Assembly: GCF_002751875.1 (NCBI RefSeq)
Contig: NZ_NMZM01000004.1
Location: forward strand, 62,001-126,000
Reading direction: 5' to 3'
From: Oceaniglobus indicus
GTDB taxonomy: Bacteria > Pseudomonadota > Alphaproteobacteria > Rhodobacterales > Rhodobacteraceae
Length of the DNA stretch: 64,000 bases
Shown here: one piece after another, positions 27,761-37,100 of the stretch
Numbering within the stretch: position 1 is the first letter of the stretch
Layout of the letters: each line of letters opens with the position of its first letter
Notes under the pieces: generated by a model
What the model saw: only the letters and a program-made list of their open reading frames with translations
Database searches by the model: none
Told to the model about the DNA's origin: nothing
Translations under genes and position numbers: made by a program

Positions 27761-28216
27761 CCCGCTTGACAAGGCCGCAAACAGAGAACCGTTTGCGGTC
27801 GCGAAAACCTCGGGCGCGCCGGCGTCGTCTGCCGGGACGGTGTCCACACGCAGTATTTCGGTGCGCGGTGTTCCGTCGGCATCGAACGCCCGGACAAACA
27901 CTCGCTCCCGGATCGTGAGAATGTCGTCGTAGTCATCATAGACCCAGGTCACCACGTATCCGCCATCGTCAAGCGTGGCGACACCGGCATCGGTCGCACT
28001 GGTGCCGTCAGCCCCGAAGACCAGGGTTTCGAATCCCACCGGTTCCCCGTCGCTGTCATAGCGTTGTGCCAGGATCGCCGTCGCGACGGGGCCGTCGCCG
28101 TAGTCGTTGATGTAGCTTTCGTAAACGATCAGAAAACCGCCATCGTCGAACGTGGTGACGACAGGATTACGCTGCCAGTTGTTCTGATAGCCGTTGACCC
28201 GGAATGCCTGCCCCAA
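27761..28216 (-). pseudogene. N-terminal part of the IS-interrupted RTX protein
   Basis: 152 codons beginning at a TTG (28216) with GGAG ten bases upstream; no ATG or GTG start is available in frame. The sequence has beta-repeat motifs such as VVTTFDDGGFLIVYESY and VATLDDGGYVVTWVYDD, matching those in the other fragment. No N-terminal signal peptide is seen, as expected for type I secreted RTX proteins. Translation would run 23 residues into the IS and stop at 27689. The piece has no RTX repeats or secretion signal and should not be exported. Confidence 0.82.
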
Positions 28217-28358
28217 TGTGAATTCTCCGCACTGAACCGGACCGATACATAGATCGGCCCATCGGTGCTGTCAGGAACATTTTTCACCCGGCGACGGGTC
28301 ATATGCCATGGCACGTCCGCTTTGGCGGACTTTCGCCTGCCCGTGTCGCCGGGCAAGG

Positions 28359-29528
28359 TCAGATGTTGCGCCGCCAGCGGTGGAATTCGTCGTCGATCAA
28401 CAGGATATCGCGGTCGACGTCGTTGATGTCCTTCTTGCCGCACAGGGCCATCGTGATGTCCAGCTCCTTGTGGATCACGTCCAGCGCGGTTTCCACGCCC
28501 TGCTGGCCCATGGCTCCCAGGCCATAGACGAAGGCGCGCCCGATATAGGTGCCCTTGGCGCCCATGGCGACCGCCTTCAGCACGTCCTGACCCGACCGGA
28601 TGCCCGAATCCAGATGGATTTCCACCTGATCGCCCACGGCCGCCACGATCTCGGGCAGGGTGCGGATCGAACTCAGCGCGCCGTCCAACTGTCGCCCGCC
28701 GTGGTTCGAGACGATGATGGCATCGGCCCCCACGTCGACGGCGCGGCGCGCGTCATCGGCGTCAAGGATGCCTTTCAGGATCACCTTGCCGCCCCACATC
28801 CGCTTGAATTCGGCGATGCGGTCCCAATCCAGCGACGGATCGAACGCCTCAGCCGTCCACGAGGACAGCGACGAGGGATCGCTGACCCCCTTGGCATGGC
28901 CGACGATATTGCCGAACTGTCGGCGTTCGGTGCGCAGCATCTCAAGGCCCCATGGCACCTTGGTCATCATGTTGGCCACCGATTTCGGCGTCAGCTTTGG
29001 CGGCGCTGACAACCCGTTGCGGATGTCCTTGTGCCGCTGGCCGAGGATTTGCAGATCGACCGTGATGACGATGGCCGAACACTTGGCGGCATGGGCGCGC
29101 TGGAACAGCCGCTCCATGAAATCGGTGTCCTTCAGGGTATAGACCTGGAACCAGAACGGCTTGGTCGTGTGGCGCGCGACGTCCTCGATCGAACAGATCG
29201 ACATGGTGGACAGGGTGAACGGCACGCCCTTTTTCTCGGCCGCCTTGGCCGCTAGGATCTCGCCGTCGGCGTGCTGCATCCCGGTCATGCCGACGGGTGC
29301 CAGGGCGACGGGCATCGACACGTCCTCGCCGATCATCTGCGTCTTGGTCGACCGGCCCGCCATGTCCACGGCAACCCTCTGACGCAGGCGCAGCAGGTCG
29401 AAGTCCGACACGTTGTCGCGAAACGTCTGTTCGGTCCACGAGCCGCTTTCGCAGTAATCATAGAACATCTTGGGCACACGCCGCCTGTAGATGCGCTTGA
29501 GATCCTCGATTTCGGTGATGACGGGCAT
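28359..29528 (-). CDS. lldD: FMN-dependent L-lactate dehydrogenase (alpha-hydroxy-acid oxidase family)
   Basis: A 389-residue TIM-barrel flavoenzyme. Family motifs are MFYDYCESGSWTE near the start, LAPVGMTGMQHADGE, the phosphate/FMN region, and the active-site SNHGGRQLDGA followed by DSGIRSGQDVLKA. It oxidises L-lactate (or a close 2-hydroxy acid) to pyruvate and feeds electrons to quinones at the membrane. Ribosome site GGAAAGG. A LacI-type half-palindrome (ATTAGCGCTGAC at 29565-29576) lies about 37 bases upstream. The exact hydroxy acid is inferred. Confidence 0.88.
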   Translation of the reverse strand: MPVITEIEDLKRIYRRRVPKMFYDYCESGSWTEQTFRDNVSDFDLLRLRQRVAVDMAGRSTKTQMIGEDVSMPVALAPVGMTGMQHADGEILAAKAAEKKGVPFTLSTMSICSIEDVARHTTKPFWFQVYTLKDTDFMERLFQRAHAAKCSAIVITVDLQILGQRHKDIRNGLSAPPKLTPKSVANMMTKVPWGLEMLRTERRQFGNIVGHAKGVSDPSSLSSWTAEAFDPSLDWDRIAEFKRMWGGKVILKGILDADDARRAVDVGADAIIVSNHGGRQLDGALSSIRTLPEIVAAVGDQVEIHLDSGIRSGQDVLKAVAMGAKGTYIGRAFVYGLGAMGQQGVETALDVIHKELDITMALCGKKDINDVDRDILLIDDEFHRWRRNI

Positions 29529-29622
29529 GGCGGGGCCTTTCCGGGATGGGCGTGGTCAGGAATGATTAGCGCTGACCGCCGGCGAACTCAACGTTGTTTG
29601 CGCTTGTAATTTCTCGAACGCG

Positions 29623-30285
29623 ATGCACGATCGAGGGATCGGAAATTGTGGTGGCGCCTTGGATTATCATAACGAAATCGTTCTCTGTGAGATCACGGAT
29701 TGGTGGGAGGGCGAACGCGTCCGCGTGCAGACCGAATGCAACGCGATGCTGGCATGGCTTCTGTTGAACGCCAACGAATTGATTGAAAACCTGACGGATC
29801 CCGACCTGATGCTGCCGTTTTCATCGCGCAGATCAAAGATCCGCAAACAGATTGCCGCGGATGTCGATGGTTTCAACCGACGCATTGCCGCAACGCTTCA
29901 GGAGTCTGCCGATGTCTCGATGGAACGACTGGAAGGATCACTTGAGCACGTCGAGCCGTCCCTTCTGGATTCGGCGTCGTTCTTTGGTGGGGGCGCGGTG
30001 TCGGTCGGCTCTCTCGGGGTTGCTGCTTCGACGAAGACGATAGCGACCACCACGTCCGCCCGTTTCCGGTTTCTCGCACCCGTCGTTAGCGTGGTCGTGC
30101 TCGCTGCGACCGGGCCTTGGCGGATGAGTGGGGGGCGACGTCGTGCAAGAACCCGCATTCAGGACCGGATCGAAGGCTGGCTGCGGACGCAGATCGTGGA
30201 TTTATCGAACGACGCATCGACCCTGTCGGTCATGCGCTCCCACATAGACCGTATCGCAAAAACTCGTATGGAGGCCGTGCAATGA
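29623..30285 (+). CDS. Unrecognised membrane-associated protein, first gene of a two-gene unit
   Basis: Up to 220 residues. I do not recognise the family. Residues about 17-115 look helical and charged (WWEGERVRVQTECNAMLAWL, SRRSKIRKQIAAD). A glycine-rich weakly hydrophobic stretch (119-137) and a clear transmembrane segment (150-166, APVVSVVVLAATG) follow, then a basic stretch GGRRRARTR and an amphipathic tail. There is no good ribosome site before the ATG at 29623, so a later start is possible. Its stop overlaps the next ATG (ATGA, 30282-30285). Two 60-base lines counted by hand (29761-29880) are about 50-52% G+C, against about 68-72% in neighbours, which suggests a foreign origin. Confidence 0.6.
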   Translation: MHDRGIGNCGGALDYHNEIVLCEITDWWEGERVRVQTECNAMLAWLLLNANELIENLTDPDLMLPFSSRRSKIRKQIAADVDGFNRRIAATLQESADVSMERLEGSLEHVEPSLLDSASFFGGGAVSVGSLGVAASTKTIATTTSARFRFLAPVVSVVVLAATGPWRMSGGRRRARTRIQDRIEGWLRTQIVDLSNDASTLSVMRSHIDRIAKTRMEAVQ

Positions 30286-31256
30286 CCATTGGCGCGATAC
30301 CTTTTGGCATACCCAATGAATTGGCGTTTGATTATGCAGCGGGAGCGATCCAGCGTTATGGCTCGATCCTGAAAAGTGCCGAAACGGGCCGCATCGTCGG
30401 ACATCTTCAGGAAACCGGCATGCTGCAATCGCTTCTGAGCAACGCCACGGCCGTACCCTTGGGGCCTGTCAGCGCGGCGGCGCAGGTGGGCGGCGCGGTG
30501 GCGAACCTTGTTCAAAACCAGCAGATCAAGAAAAAAATCGACGTGATGCAGGAGATGATGGGAAGCCTGCAAACCGTCCAGATCGCATCCCTCGTGACCT
30601 CGGTCGCCGGCATCGGCGTGACGGTTGCAAGCACGGCCATCATGCTGAACCGCATGGCGGCCATCCGCCGCGACGTCCAGGATATTGCAACGCGCATTGA
30701 CGGTCTTCCGGCGAAACTGCGCGAGATCGATCTGGAAAAGACGATCACCGACGTGGAAACGCAGCTCGACCGCCTGACCGAAGCCCCCCACCGCAGAGAC
30801 GCGGTGCAGGTGGTCACGGCTGCCGAAAGCGTGCTGCACGAGAAATTCGGGCATCTCACCGAGGGCACGCGCAAACTGGTCATCGCCGCCAAGGTGGACG
30901 AGGCGCTGTTGCACGCATTGCTGACGGCAATCTCGCTGTGCGGCACGGCGCAGACGCGCGCCCTGTTCTGGTTGGACCACAAGACGACCGCGCGCGACAG
31001 GGCCGTGCGGCAGACCGACCATTTGCGCAGGCTTGCGTTCGACATGCCGCGCGACGAGATGGCCAAGCGCCTGTCTTCCGGCAATGAGGGGGCGGCGCGC
31101 ATCGCGGCACTGGCATCGGAAACGCGGTTGCGCATGGCCTCGATCCCGTCTTTGGGCCAACGGCTTGTCGAGCTTGGCGTCAATGGTCGCGAATATATCG
31201 AGCGGGCCGCCGACGAGAAGGATCAGCCGGTTCTGATCCTTCCCGCAGCGGCCTGA
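30282..31256 (+). CDS. Unrecognised helical membrane protein, second gene of the unit
   Basis: A 324-residue protein that I cannot assign. It appears almost all helical: a glycine/alanine-rich N-terminal part, one long hydrophobic stretch (about residues 98-123, IASLVTSVAGIGVTVASTAI) that could form a membrane helix or hairpin, a coiled-coil-like arm after it (124-165, IRRDVQDIATRIDGLPAKL) and a helical C-terminal domain rich in Arg and Leu. Such hydrophobic-core-with-helical-arms layouts occur in pore-forming helical toxins, but that is only analogy. It is coupled to the preceding gene by an ATGA overlap and converges with trpA, ten bases away. Confidence 0.7.
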   Translation: MTIGAIPFGIPNELAFDYAAGAIQRYGSILKSAETGRIVGHLQETGMLQSLLSNATAVPLGPVSAAAQVGGAVANLVQNQQIKKKIDVMQEMMGSLQTVQIASLVTSVAGIGVTVASTAIMLNRMAAIRRDVQDIATRIDGLPAKLREIDLEKTITDVETQLDRLTEAPHRRDAVQVVTAAESVLHEKFGHLTEGTRKLVIAAKVDEALLHALLTAISLCGTAQTRALFWLDHKTTARDRAVRQTDHLRRLAFDMPRDEMAKRLSSGNEGAARIAALASETRLRMASIPSLGQRLVELGVNGREYIERAADEKDQPVLILPAAA

Positions 31257-31266
31257 ACACCGCCGC

Positions 31267-32058
31267 TCAGGCCCGGTGTGCGCCTTCGGCCAGTCCGCGA
31301 ACGAAGCTCAGCACTTCATCGACGGGGCGACCCTTGGCCAGTTCACCGACAATGGCCGAGCCGACGACGCAGCCGTCGGCGATGCCTGCGATGGCCTCGC
31401 TGGCCTCGGGGGTGCGGATGCCGAAGCCGACGATCACGGGCAGGTCGGTCCTGGCCTTGATGCGGGCGACCTCGGGCGCGACGTCGGTGGCTTCGGGTGC
31501 GGCGGCGCCGGTGATGCCGATGATCGAGACGTAATAGACGAAGCCGCTGGTATTGGTCAGAACCTTGGGGAGGCGTGCGTCATCGGTGGTGGGGGTGGCC
31601 AGGCGGATGAAGTTCAGGCCGGCCTTTTGCGCCGGAATGCACAGTTCATCGTCTTCCTCGGGGGGCAGGTCGACCACGATCAGCCCGTCGATCCCGGCCG
31701 ATTTGGCGTCTTCCAGGAACCGATCGACCCCGCGCGAATAGATCGGATTGTAATATCCCATCAGCACGATCGGCGTCGTGTCGTCGTCTTCGCGGAAGGC
31801 GCGCGCCAGGTCCAGCGTGCGCTGCAGGGTCATGCCGGCGGCAAGCGCGCGTTGTCCGGCCACCTGGATCGTGCCGCCGTCGGCCATCGGGTCGGTGAAC
31901 GGCACGCCCAGTTCGATGATGTCGACCCCCGCGTCGGGCAGTCCGCGCACCAGCGCCAGCGAGGTGTCGAAGTCGGGATCGCCCGCCATGATGTAGGATA
32001 CGAAGGCCTTGCGCCCGGCGGCCCTGAGTTCGGCAAATTTGGCGTCGATCCGTGTCAT
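31267..32058 (-). CDS. trpA: Tryptophan synthase alpha chain
   Basis: A 263-residue TIM barrel that splits indole-3-glycerol phosphate. The catalytic Glu is in [15 protein letters not shown] and the catalytic Asp in the same block; the phosphate loops are FGIRTPE and VVGSAIVG. Ribosome site AAGGAGACAGAC before ATG at 32058. An open frame continues upstream but runs antisense through the ychF region and is not part of the protein. The beta subunit gene lies elsewhere in the window (18146-19378). Confidence 0.96.
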   Translation of the reverse strand: MTRIDAKFAELRAAGRKAFVSYIMAGDPDFDTSLALVRGLPDAGVDIIELGVPFTDPMADGGTIQVAGQRALAAGMTLQRTLDLARAFREDDDTTPIVLMGYYNPIYSRGVDRFLEDAKSAGIDGLIVVDLPPEEDDELCIPAQKAGLNFIRLATPTTDDARLPKVLTNTSGFVYYVSIIGITGAAAPEATDVAPEVARIKARTDLPVIVGFGIRTPEASEAIAGIADGCVVGSAIVGELAKGRPVDEVLSFVRGLAEGAHRA

Positions 32059-32169
32059 GTCTGTCTCCTTCGGTCCCGGCAATCCTTGTGACGGCGGGCG
32101 CGGCATTTTGCAATCGTCATCGCGGGCCGGGGTCTTCCATTTGCGCATCGCACGCCTATCTGTTGGATC

Positions 32170-32361
32170 ATGAATTATGTCCTTGCCCTGTTTCTGCCGC
32201 CGCTGTCGATCCTGCTGATCGGCCGCATCTTCCTGTCGATCATCGTTTTCGTGATCTGGCTGCCGTCGATCATCATATCGGGCGGTCTTGGCCATCCGAT
32301 CTTCATCCTGCTGGCCTGGGTGCTGATTTATCAGGCCCACGCGGATCGCCGTGGCGCCTGA
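32170..32361 (+). CDS. Small membrane protein, YqaE/Pmp3-like
   Basis: A 63-residue protein with two hydrophobic helices ([11 protein letters not shown]... and ...[13 protein letters not shown]) and the FLPP start typical of the YqaE/Pmp3 family of small stress-related membrane proteins. The central part is less conserved than in the classical family, so the match is moderate. It lies alone between trpA (divergent) and ychF (84 bases downstream). Its ribosome site is weak. Confidence 0.55.
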   Translation: MNYVLALFLPPLSILLIGRIFLSIIVFVIWLPSIIISGGLGHPIFILLAWVLIYQAHADRRGA

Positions 32362-32445
32362 CGCCCGCTTGCACAGCACGCCGCGCCGCCCTAGACACCC
32401 TGCGGATTGCAGGCGCCTTGGGGCGCGTCGAAAAGGAGAGCGTCG

Positions 32446-33543
32446 ATGGGTTTCAAGATGGGGATCGTGGGTCTGCCGAACGTCGGCAAATCCACCCTGT
32501 TCAACGCGCTGACCCGCACGGCGGCGGCGCAGGCTGCGAATTTTCCGTTCTGCACCATCGAACCCAACGTGGGCGAGGTGGCAGTGCCCGACGCACGGCT
32601 GGACAAGCTGGCCCAGATTGCCGGATCGAAACAGGTCATCCCGACGCGCATGACGTTTGTCGACATCGCCGGTCTGGTGAAAGGCGCCAGCAAGGGCGAG
32701 GGACTGGGCAACCAGTTTTTGGCGAACATCCGCGAATGTGACGCGGTGGCCCATGTGTTGCGCTGTTTCGAGGATGGCGACGTGACCCATGTGGAAAACC
32801 GCGTCGATCCCATGGCCGACGCCGATACCATCGAAACGGAACTGATGCTGGCCGATCTGGATTCTGTCGAACGCCGCCTTGCCGGGCTGTCGCGCAAGGT
32901 GCGCGGCGGTGACAAGGAAGCGGTGCAGCAGGAGCGGCTGCTGAAGGACGCGCTTGCGGTCCTGGAAGCGGGCAAGCCTGCGCGCACGGTCGAGGTGGCC
33001 GAAGACGATCAGCGCGCCTGGCGGCTGTTGCAGTTGCTGACGGCCAAGCCGATCCTTTACGTCTGCAACGTGTCCGAGGACGACGCGGCCACGGGCAACG
33101 CCCTGTCGGACAAGGTGGTCGAACGGGCCGCGGCCGAAGGGGCCGGAACGGTCGTGATCTCTGCCCGGATCGAGGAGGAGATCAGCCAGCTTGACCCCGA
33201 AGAGGCTGAAATGTTCTTGACCGAACTGGGGCTGGAGCAGGCCGGTCTGGATCGTCTGATTCAGGCGGGATACGAGTTGCTGGGGCTTCAGACCTATTTC
33301 ACCGTCGGCCCGAAGGAAGCCCGCGCCTGGACCATCCGTGAAGGCACCCTGGCCCCCCGCGCGGCGGGGGTGATCCACGGCGATTTCGAAAAGGGCTTCA
33401 TCCGCGCCGAAACCATCGCCTTCGACGATTTTGTCACCCTGGGCGGTGAAACGGCGGCCAAGGACGCGGGCAAGATGCGGGTCGAGGGCAAGGGATACAC
33501 CGTCAAGGACGGCGATGTGCTGCACTTCCTGTTCAACACCTGA
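32446..33543 (+). CDS. ychF: Redox-regulated ATPase YchF (OLA1 family)
   Basis: A 365-residue P-loop protein of the Obg-related family. G1 is GLPNVGKST, the G3 region is [12 protein letters not shown], and the G4 position reads YVCNVSE in place of NKxD, which explains ATP rather than GTP use in this family. A C-terminal TGS domain ends [13 protein letters not shown]. It associates with ribosomes. Ribosome site AAAAGGAGAGCGTCG. It converges with the udgX gene, with two bases between the stops. Confidence 0.96.
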   Translation: MGFKMGIVGLPNVGKSTLFNALTRTAAAQAANFPFCTIEPNVGEVAVPDARLDKLAQIAGSKQVIPTRMTFVDIAGLVKGASKGEGLGNQFLANIRECDAVAHVLRCFEDGDVTHVENRVDPMADADTIETELMLADLDSVERRLAGLSRKVRGGDKEAVQQERLLKDALAVLEAGKPARTVEVAEDDQRAWRLLQLLTAKPILYVCNVSEDDAATGNALSDKVVERAAAEGAGTVVISARIEEEISQLDPEEAEMFLTELGLEQAGLDRLIQAGYELLGLQTYFTVGPKEARAWTIREGTLAPRAAGVIHGDFEKGFIRAETIAFDDFVTLGGETAAKDAGKMRVEGKGYTVKDGDVLHFLFNT

Positions 33544-33545
33544 CG

Positions 33546-34958
33546 TCAGGGGGCGGCGATCATCGCCGCCACCGTTCGCAGATCTTCCCGGAACCGCGCG
33601 GTTTCCTGGGCGCGCAGCGCGGCGTCGGGCAGGCGCAACAGATAGGAAGGGTGCACGGTCAGGAACACCGGCGTGCCGTCCGTTGTTGCCTCGACAGTGC
33701 CCCGCCGCGTCGTGATCGCCTTGCCGTTGCCGGTCAGCGTTCCGGCGGCGGTGGCCCCCAGCGCCAGGATCAGCCGGGGTTCGATCAGCGCGCGTTCCGC
33801 ATCCAGCCACCATCGGCAGGCCTGAACCTCGTCATTGTTCGGCCGCTGGTGAATGCGCCGCTTGCCGCGTGGCGTGAACTTGAAGTGTTTCACCGCATTG
33901 GTGACGTAAGCGGCCGAGCGGTCCAGACCCGCCTCGCGCGCGATCCGGTCGAACAACTGGCCGGCGGGGCCGGTGAAGGGACGACCGGTCAGATCCTCTT
34001 CGTCGCCCGGCTGTTCGCCGACGATCATCAGGGGCGCATCCAGCGGCCCTTCGCCCGGCACCGCCTGGGTCGCATCGGCGTGCAGCGGGCAGCGTGTGCA
34101 GGCGGAAAGCTGTCGGTGAAGCTCGGGCCGGGTGTCGGGCGGCTTGGGGCGCGACAGGATGCGATCGCTGAACACCGGCGGCAGCGTCGGCGCGGCGTCC
34201 TGCATGGCGCGGGCGCGCGACTGAGCGTTGGCGATCAGGCCGGGGATCAGATCGGCCTCGGGCAGGTTCTTCCAGTATTTCTTGGGCATTTCCGACTGCA
34301 TCGCCTTCACCTTCAGGCGGGCGGGATTGAAGATGTTGGTGAAATACGTCCGCCACAGATCTTCGGTCGCATCGTCGGGCAGGGGCGGTTTCGGCGCGCC
34401 GTCTGAAAACCGCAGCGTGCCGTTCTCGAAATGCGCGGTCAGGTGCGGGGTCTGAATGATCCAGTCCATGTCGCCAAACCGGCGCGCAAAGAATGGCGCG
34501 GTGGGTTCGGTGATGAAATGCGTCGGCTCGAACCACGCGGCAAACGCGCGTCGGGGTCCGTCGGCGTCCAACTCGCGAAAGCGCACGAAGGCGGTCATCT
34601 TGTGCTTGTCGCGGCGCACCTCCTTTTCCAGCTTGCGCAGTCGTGCCATGGCCGGGTCGGCGCGGTCCTGCAACGCGCCGGGCGTATCGCGCAACCGCCA
34701 CAAAAGCGCGTAAAGCCGGGCGAAGCGTTCGGGGTCGGAATGCCAGACCACCGCGTTCATCAACTCGACGAAGGCGCGCGGCACGTTGATCGGCGCGCCG
34801 GTCGCCGGCAGGGCCTGCGATCCGCCGAACAGGTCGGGTGCGGCGCTGCCGTGGTGCCATGACACCTGATCGGGTGCGACCGCAGCCCCGATCAGCCGGC
34901 GCGCGGCATCACGAAACCCATGATCCGTGCCTTGCAGGGGCAGGGTGACGGCGTGCAT
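33546..34958 (-). CDS. udgX: DUF4130 - UdgX uracil-DNA-binding fusion protein
   Basis: A 470-residue two-domain protein. Residues 1 to about 270 are the DUF4130-type domain that accompanies a radical SAM partner ([37 protein letters not shown]). The C-terminal 190 residues are Udg[10 protein letters not shown] with iron-sulfur cysteines, [20 protein letters not shown], the signature GKRRIHQRP and HPSYLL. In characterised UdgX the His of the RRIH loop forms a covalent bond with uracil-containing DNA. The gene overlaps the radical SAM gene by one base (TGATG) and should be co-induced by DNA damage. Confidence 0.93.
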   Translation of the reverse strand: MHAVTLPLQGTDHGFRDAARRLIGAAVAPDQVSWHHGSAAPDLFGGSQALPATGAPINVPRAFVELMNAVVWHSDPERFARLYALLWRLRDTPGALQDRADPAMARLRKLEKEVRRDKHKMTAFVRFRELDADGPRRAFAAWFEPTHFITEPTAPFFARRFGDMDWIIQTPHLTAHFENGTLRFSDGAPKPPLPDDATEDLWRTYFTNIFNPARLKVKAMQSEMPKKYWKNLPEADLIPGLIANAQSRARAMQDAAPTLPPVFSDRILSRPKPPDTRPELHRQLSACTRCPLHADATQAVPGEGPLDAPLMIVGEQPGDEEDLTGRPFTGPAGQLFDRIAREAGLDRSAAYVTNAVKHFKFTPRGKRRIHQRPNNDEVQACRWWLDAERALIEPRLILALGATAAGTLTGNGKAITTRRGTVEATTDGTPVFLTVHPSYLLRLPDAALRAQETARFREDLRTVAAMIAAP

Positions 34959-36193
34959 CAGAACAACGAAAGCTGTTCCGGCGGCGGCGCAAAGCGGGCG
35001 CGCAACCCGGCGCTGTCCAGAACCGCGCCCGGCGACCAGTCGACCAGCGTGATGAACGGGCGCGCCTTCTTCAGGCTGGCGCCCATGCGTTGCAGATCGC
35101 CGTGGCGCAGGGTGCGGTGGCGGCGGGTGGTCAGGATGCGTGCCACGGTCTTGGTGCCGAACCCCGGCACCCGCAACAGCATCTCGCGCGCCGCGCGATT
35201 CACGTCGACCGGGAAATGATGGCGATTGGCCAGGGCCCAGGCCAGTTTCGGATCGATGTCGAGATCAAGATTGCCATCGGTGGTCGCTCCCGTGATCTCG
35301 GCCACGTCGAAGCCATAGAACCGCAGCAGCCAATCGGCCTGATACAGCCGGTGTTCGCGCGCGAGCGGCGGGCGGATCAGCGGCAGTTTAGAGGACGAAT
35401 CCGGGATCGGCGAAAACGCCGAATAATACACCCGCTTCAGCTTGTAACTGGAATAGAGCCGCGTCGTCTGGCCCAGAACGGTCGCGTCGGTCGACCCGTC
35501 AGCGCCGACAATCATCTGCGTGCTTTGCCCGGCCGGAGCGAATCGCGGCGGCCGCTTGCCGGTATGGCTGCGCTCCTTGCTGGCGTCCTTGCGCAGGCGC
35601 ACATCGGCCATGGCGCGGCGGATCCCCTCGGGGTTCTTTTCGGGGGCAAAGGATTTCACCGCCGCATCGGTCGGCAGTTCGACATTGATCGACAGGCGGT
35701 CGGCGTGCAGCCCCGCCTCGGCGATCAGGTCGGGATCGGCATCGGGAATGGTTTTCAGATGAATGTAGCCGCGAAAGTTGTGCTCGATTCGCAGGGTGCG
35801 GGCGATGCGCACCATGTCGGCCATGGTCACGTCCGGCGAGCGGATGATGCCGGACGACAGGAACAACCCTTCGATATAATTGCGACGATAGAATTCCAGC
35901 GTCAGACTCACCACCTCCTCGGGGGTGAAGCGGGCGCGTTCCACGTTCGACGACACGCGATTCACGCAATACGCGCAGTCGAAGATGCAGAAATTCGTCA
36001 TCAGGATCTTGAGCAGCGAGATGCAGCGCCCGTCGGGGGTGTAGGCATGGCAGATGCCCGACCCCCCGCTGCTGCCGAGTCCCGAACCATCGCGCGAGTT
36101 GCGCCGGTCGGTCCCGCTGGACGCGCAGGAGGCGTCGTATTTGGCGGCGTCCGACAGGATCGCCAGCTTTTCCTGTAGGGTGCGCTGTGTCAT
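34958..36193 (-). CDS. Putative DNA modification/repair radical SAM protein
   Basis: A 411-residue radical SAM enzyme with the CxxxCxxC cluster motif in CIFDCAYCVN (about residues 68-75). Other conserved parts are HAYTPDGRCISLLKILMTN just before it and a C-terminal helix-hairpin-helix DNA-binding motif (LLRVPGFGTKTVARIL). This is the family found linked to UDG/UdgX proteins. The substrate is unknown; repair or modification of a DNA base is inferred from the HhH and the partner. An SOS-type box lies just upstream of the start, and there is no ribosome site, which suggests a leaderless mRNA. Confidence 0.9.
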   Translation of the reverse strand: MTQRTLQEKLAILSDAAKYDASCASSGTDRRNSRDGSGLGSSGGSGICHAYTPDGRCISLLKILMTNFCIFDCAYCVNRVSSNVERARFTPEEVVSLTLEFYRRNYIEGLFLSSGIIRSPDVTMADMVRIARTLRIEHNFRGYIHLKTIPDADPDLIAEAGLHADRLSINVELPTDAAVKSFAPEKNPEGIRRAMADVRLRKDASKERSHTGKRPPRFAPAGQSTQMIVGADGSTDATVLGQTTRLYSSYKLKRVYYSAFSPIPDSSSKLPLIRPPLAREHRLYQADWLLRFYGFDVAEITGATTDGNLDLDIDPKLAWALANRHHFPVDVNRAAREMLLRVPGFGTKTVARILTTRRHRTLRHGDLQRMGASLKKARPFITLVDWSPGAVLDSAGLRARFAPPPEQLSLF

Positions 36194-36195
36194 GT

Positions 36196-36210
36196 GTTCA
36201 CTATACGTTC
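36196..36210 (-). promoter_or_regulatory. SOS (LexA) box GTTC-N7-GTTC overlapping the -10 of the radical SAM operon
   Basis: On the plus strand GTTCACTATACGTTC; on the coding strand GAAC-N7-GAAC, two bases before the radical SAM ATG. The spacer contains TATAGT, a good -10, with TTGTGC 16 bases further upstream. The direct repeat matches the alphaproteobacterial LexA-box type. Confidence 0.7.
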
Positions 36211-36305
36211 TGGCGCCGCGCGCACAAGGGGCGACGCTGCGGCGTTTTGGCGTGGTCTTGGCGCGCAGGCTTCACTAGGGTCGCGCGCAAACGGAAAGGG
36301 CCGCC

Positions 36306-37100
36306 ATGAAGACCGTCATCCTGATCCCCGCGCGCTATGCCTCGACCCGGTATCCGGGCAAACCCCTGGCGATGCTGACCTTGCCCGATGGCACGCGCAA
36401 AAGCCTGATCCACCTGACGTGGGAGGCCGCGCTGGCGGTGCGCGGGGTCGATGGGGTGCATGTCGTGACCGATGACGATCGCATCCGCGACGCGGCCGAA
36501 GCGTTCGGCGCGTCGGTGCTGATGACTTCGGACACCTGCGAGAACGGCACCGAGCGCTGTGCCGACGCGCTGACGCGCCACGGCATCGACGCCGACCTGA
36601 TCGTCAACGTGCAGGGCGACGCGCCCCTGACCCCGCCATGGTTCGTCGAGGATCTGATCGAGGCGATGCGCGTGGACCAGGCGGCCGAGGTCGCAACACC
36701 GGTGGTGCATTGCGATGCGCTGACCTATGGCCATTTCATCGAGGACCGACAGGCCGGACGTGTCGGCGGCACCACCGCCGTTTTCGACGCCAAGCAGCAC
36801 GCGATGTATTTCAGCAAGGAAGTCCTGCCCTATATCGATCCGGGCAAGCGGATGTCCGACGATCTGCCGGTCTATCACCATGTCGGCATCTATGCCTATC
36901 GCCCCGCCGCGCTGGCCGCCTATGTCGGCTGGCCGACCGGCCGGATGGAGCGGCTGGAAGGGCTGGAGCAGTTGCGGTTCCTCGAAAACGGGCGCGCGGT
37001 GCGCTGCGTGATCGTCGAAGCGCGGGGCCGGGTGTTCTGGGAGTTGAACAACCCCAACGACGTGGCCCGGATCGAAACCGTGTTGCGGGGGATGGCATGA
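36306..37100 (+). CDS. kdsB: 3-deoxy-manno-octulosonate cytidylyltransferase
   Basis: A 264-residue CMP-KDO synthetase that activates KDO for lipopolysaccharide core synthesis. It opens with [19 protein letters not shown], followed by [19 protein letters not shown] and a GIYAYR segment, all typical of KdsB. QGDAP instead of the commoner QGDEP is a small variation. Its stop overlaps the kdsA start (ATGA, 37097-37100). Ribosome site GGAAAGGG before ATG. Confidence 0.94.
   Translation: MKTVILIPARYASTRYPGKPLAMLTLPDGTRKSLIHLTWEAALAVRGVDGVHVVTDDDRIRDAAEAFGASVLMTSDTCENGTERCADALTRHGIDADLIVNVQGDAPLTPPWFVEDLIEAMRVDQAAEVATPVVHCDALTYGHFIEDRQAGRVGGTTAVFDAKQHAMYFSKEVLPYIDPGKRMSDDLPVYHHVGIYAYRPAALAAYVGWPTGRMERLEGLEQLRFLENGRAVRCVIVEARGRVFWELNNPNDVARIETVLRGMA

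Noticed and set aside
27689-28216. Independent 175-residue gene
   Set aside because: Its last 23 codons lie in the IS; the rest continues in the fragment beyond the IS.
28313-28335. Hairpin GTCCGC/GCGGAC after lldD as a terminator
   Set aside because: Short stem and no clear T-run in the lldD direction; not strong enough to call.
32059-33813. Long upstream extension of the trpA frame
   Set aside because: It is antisense to ychF; trpA has a proper start with a ribosome site at 32058.
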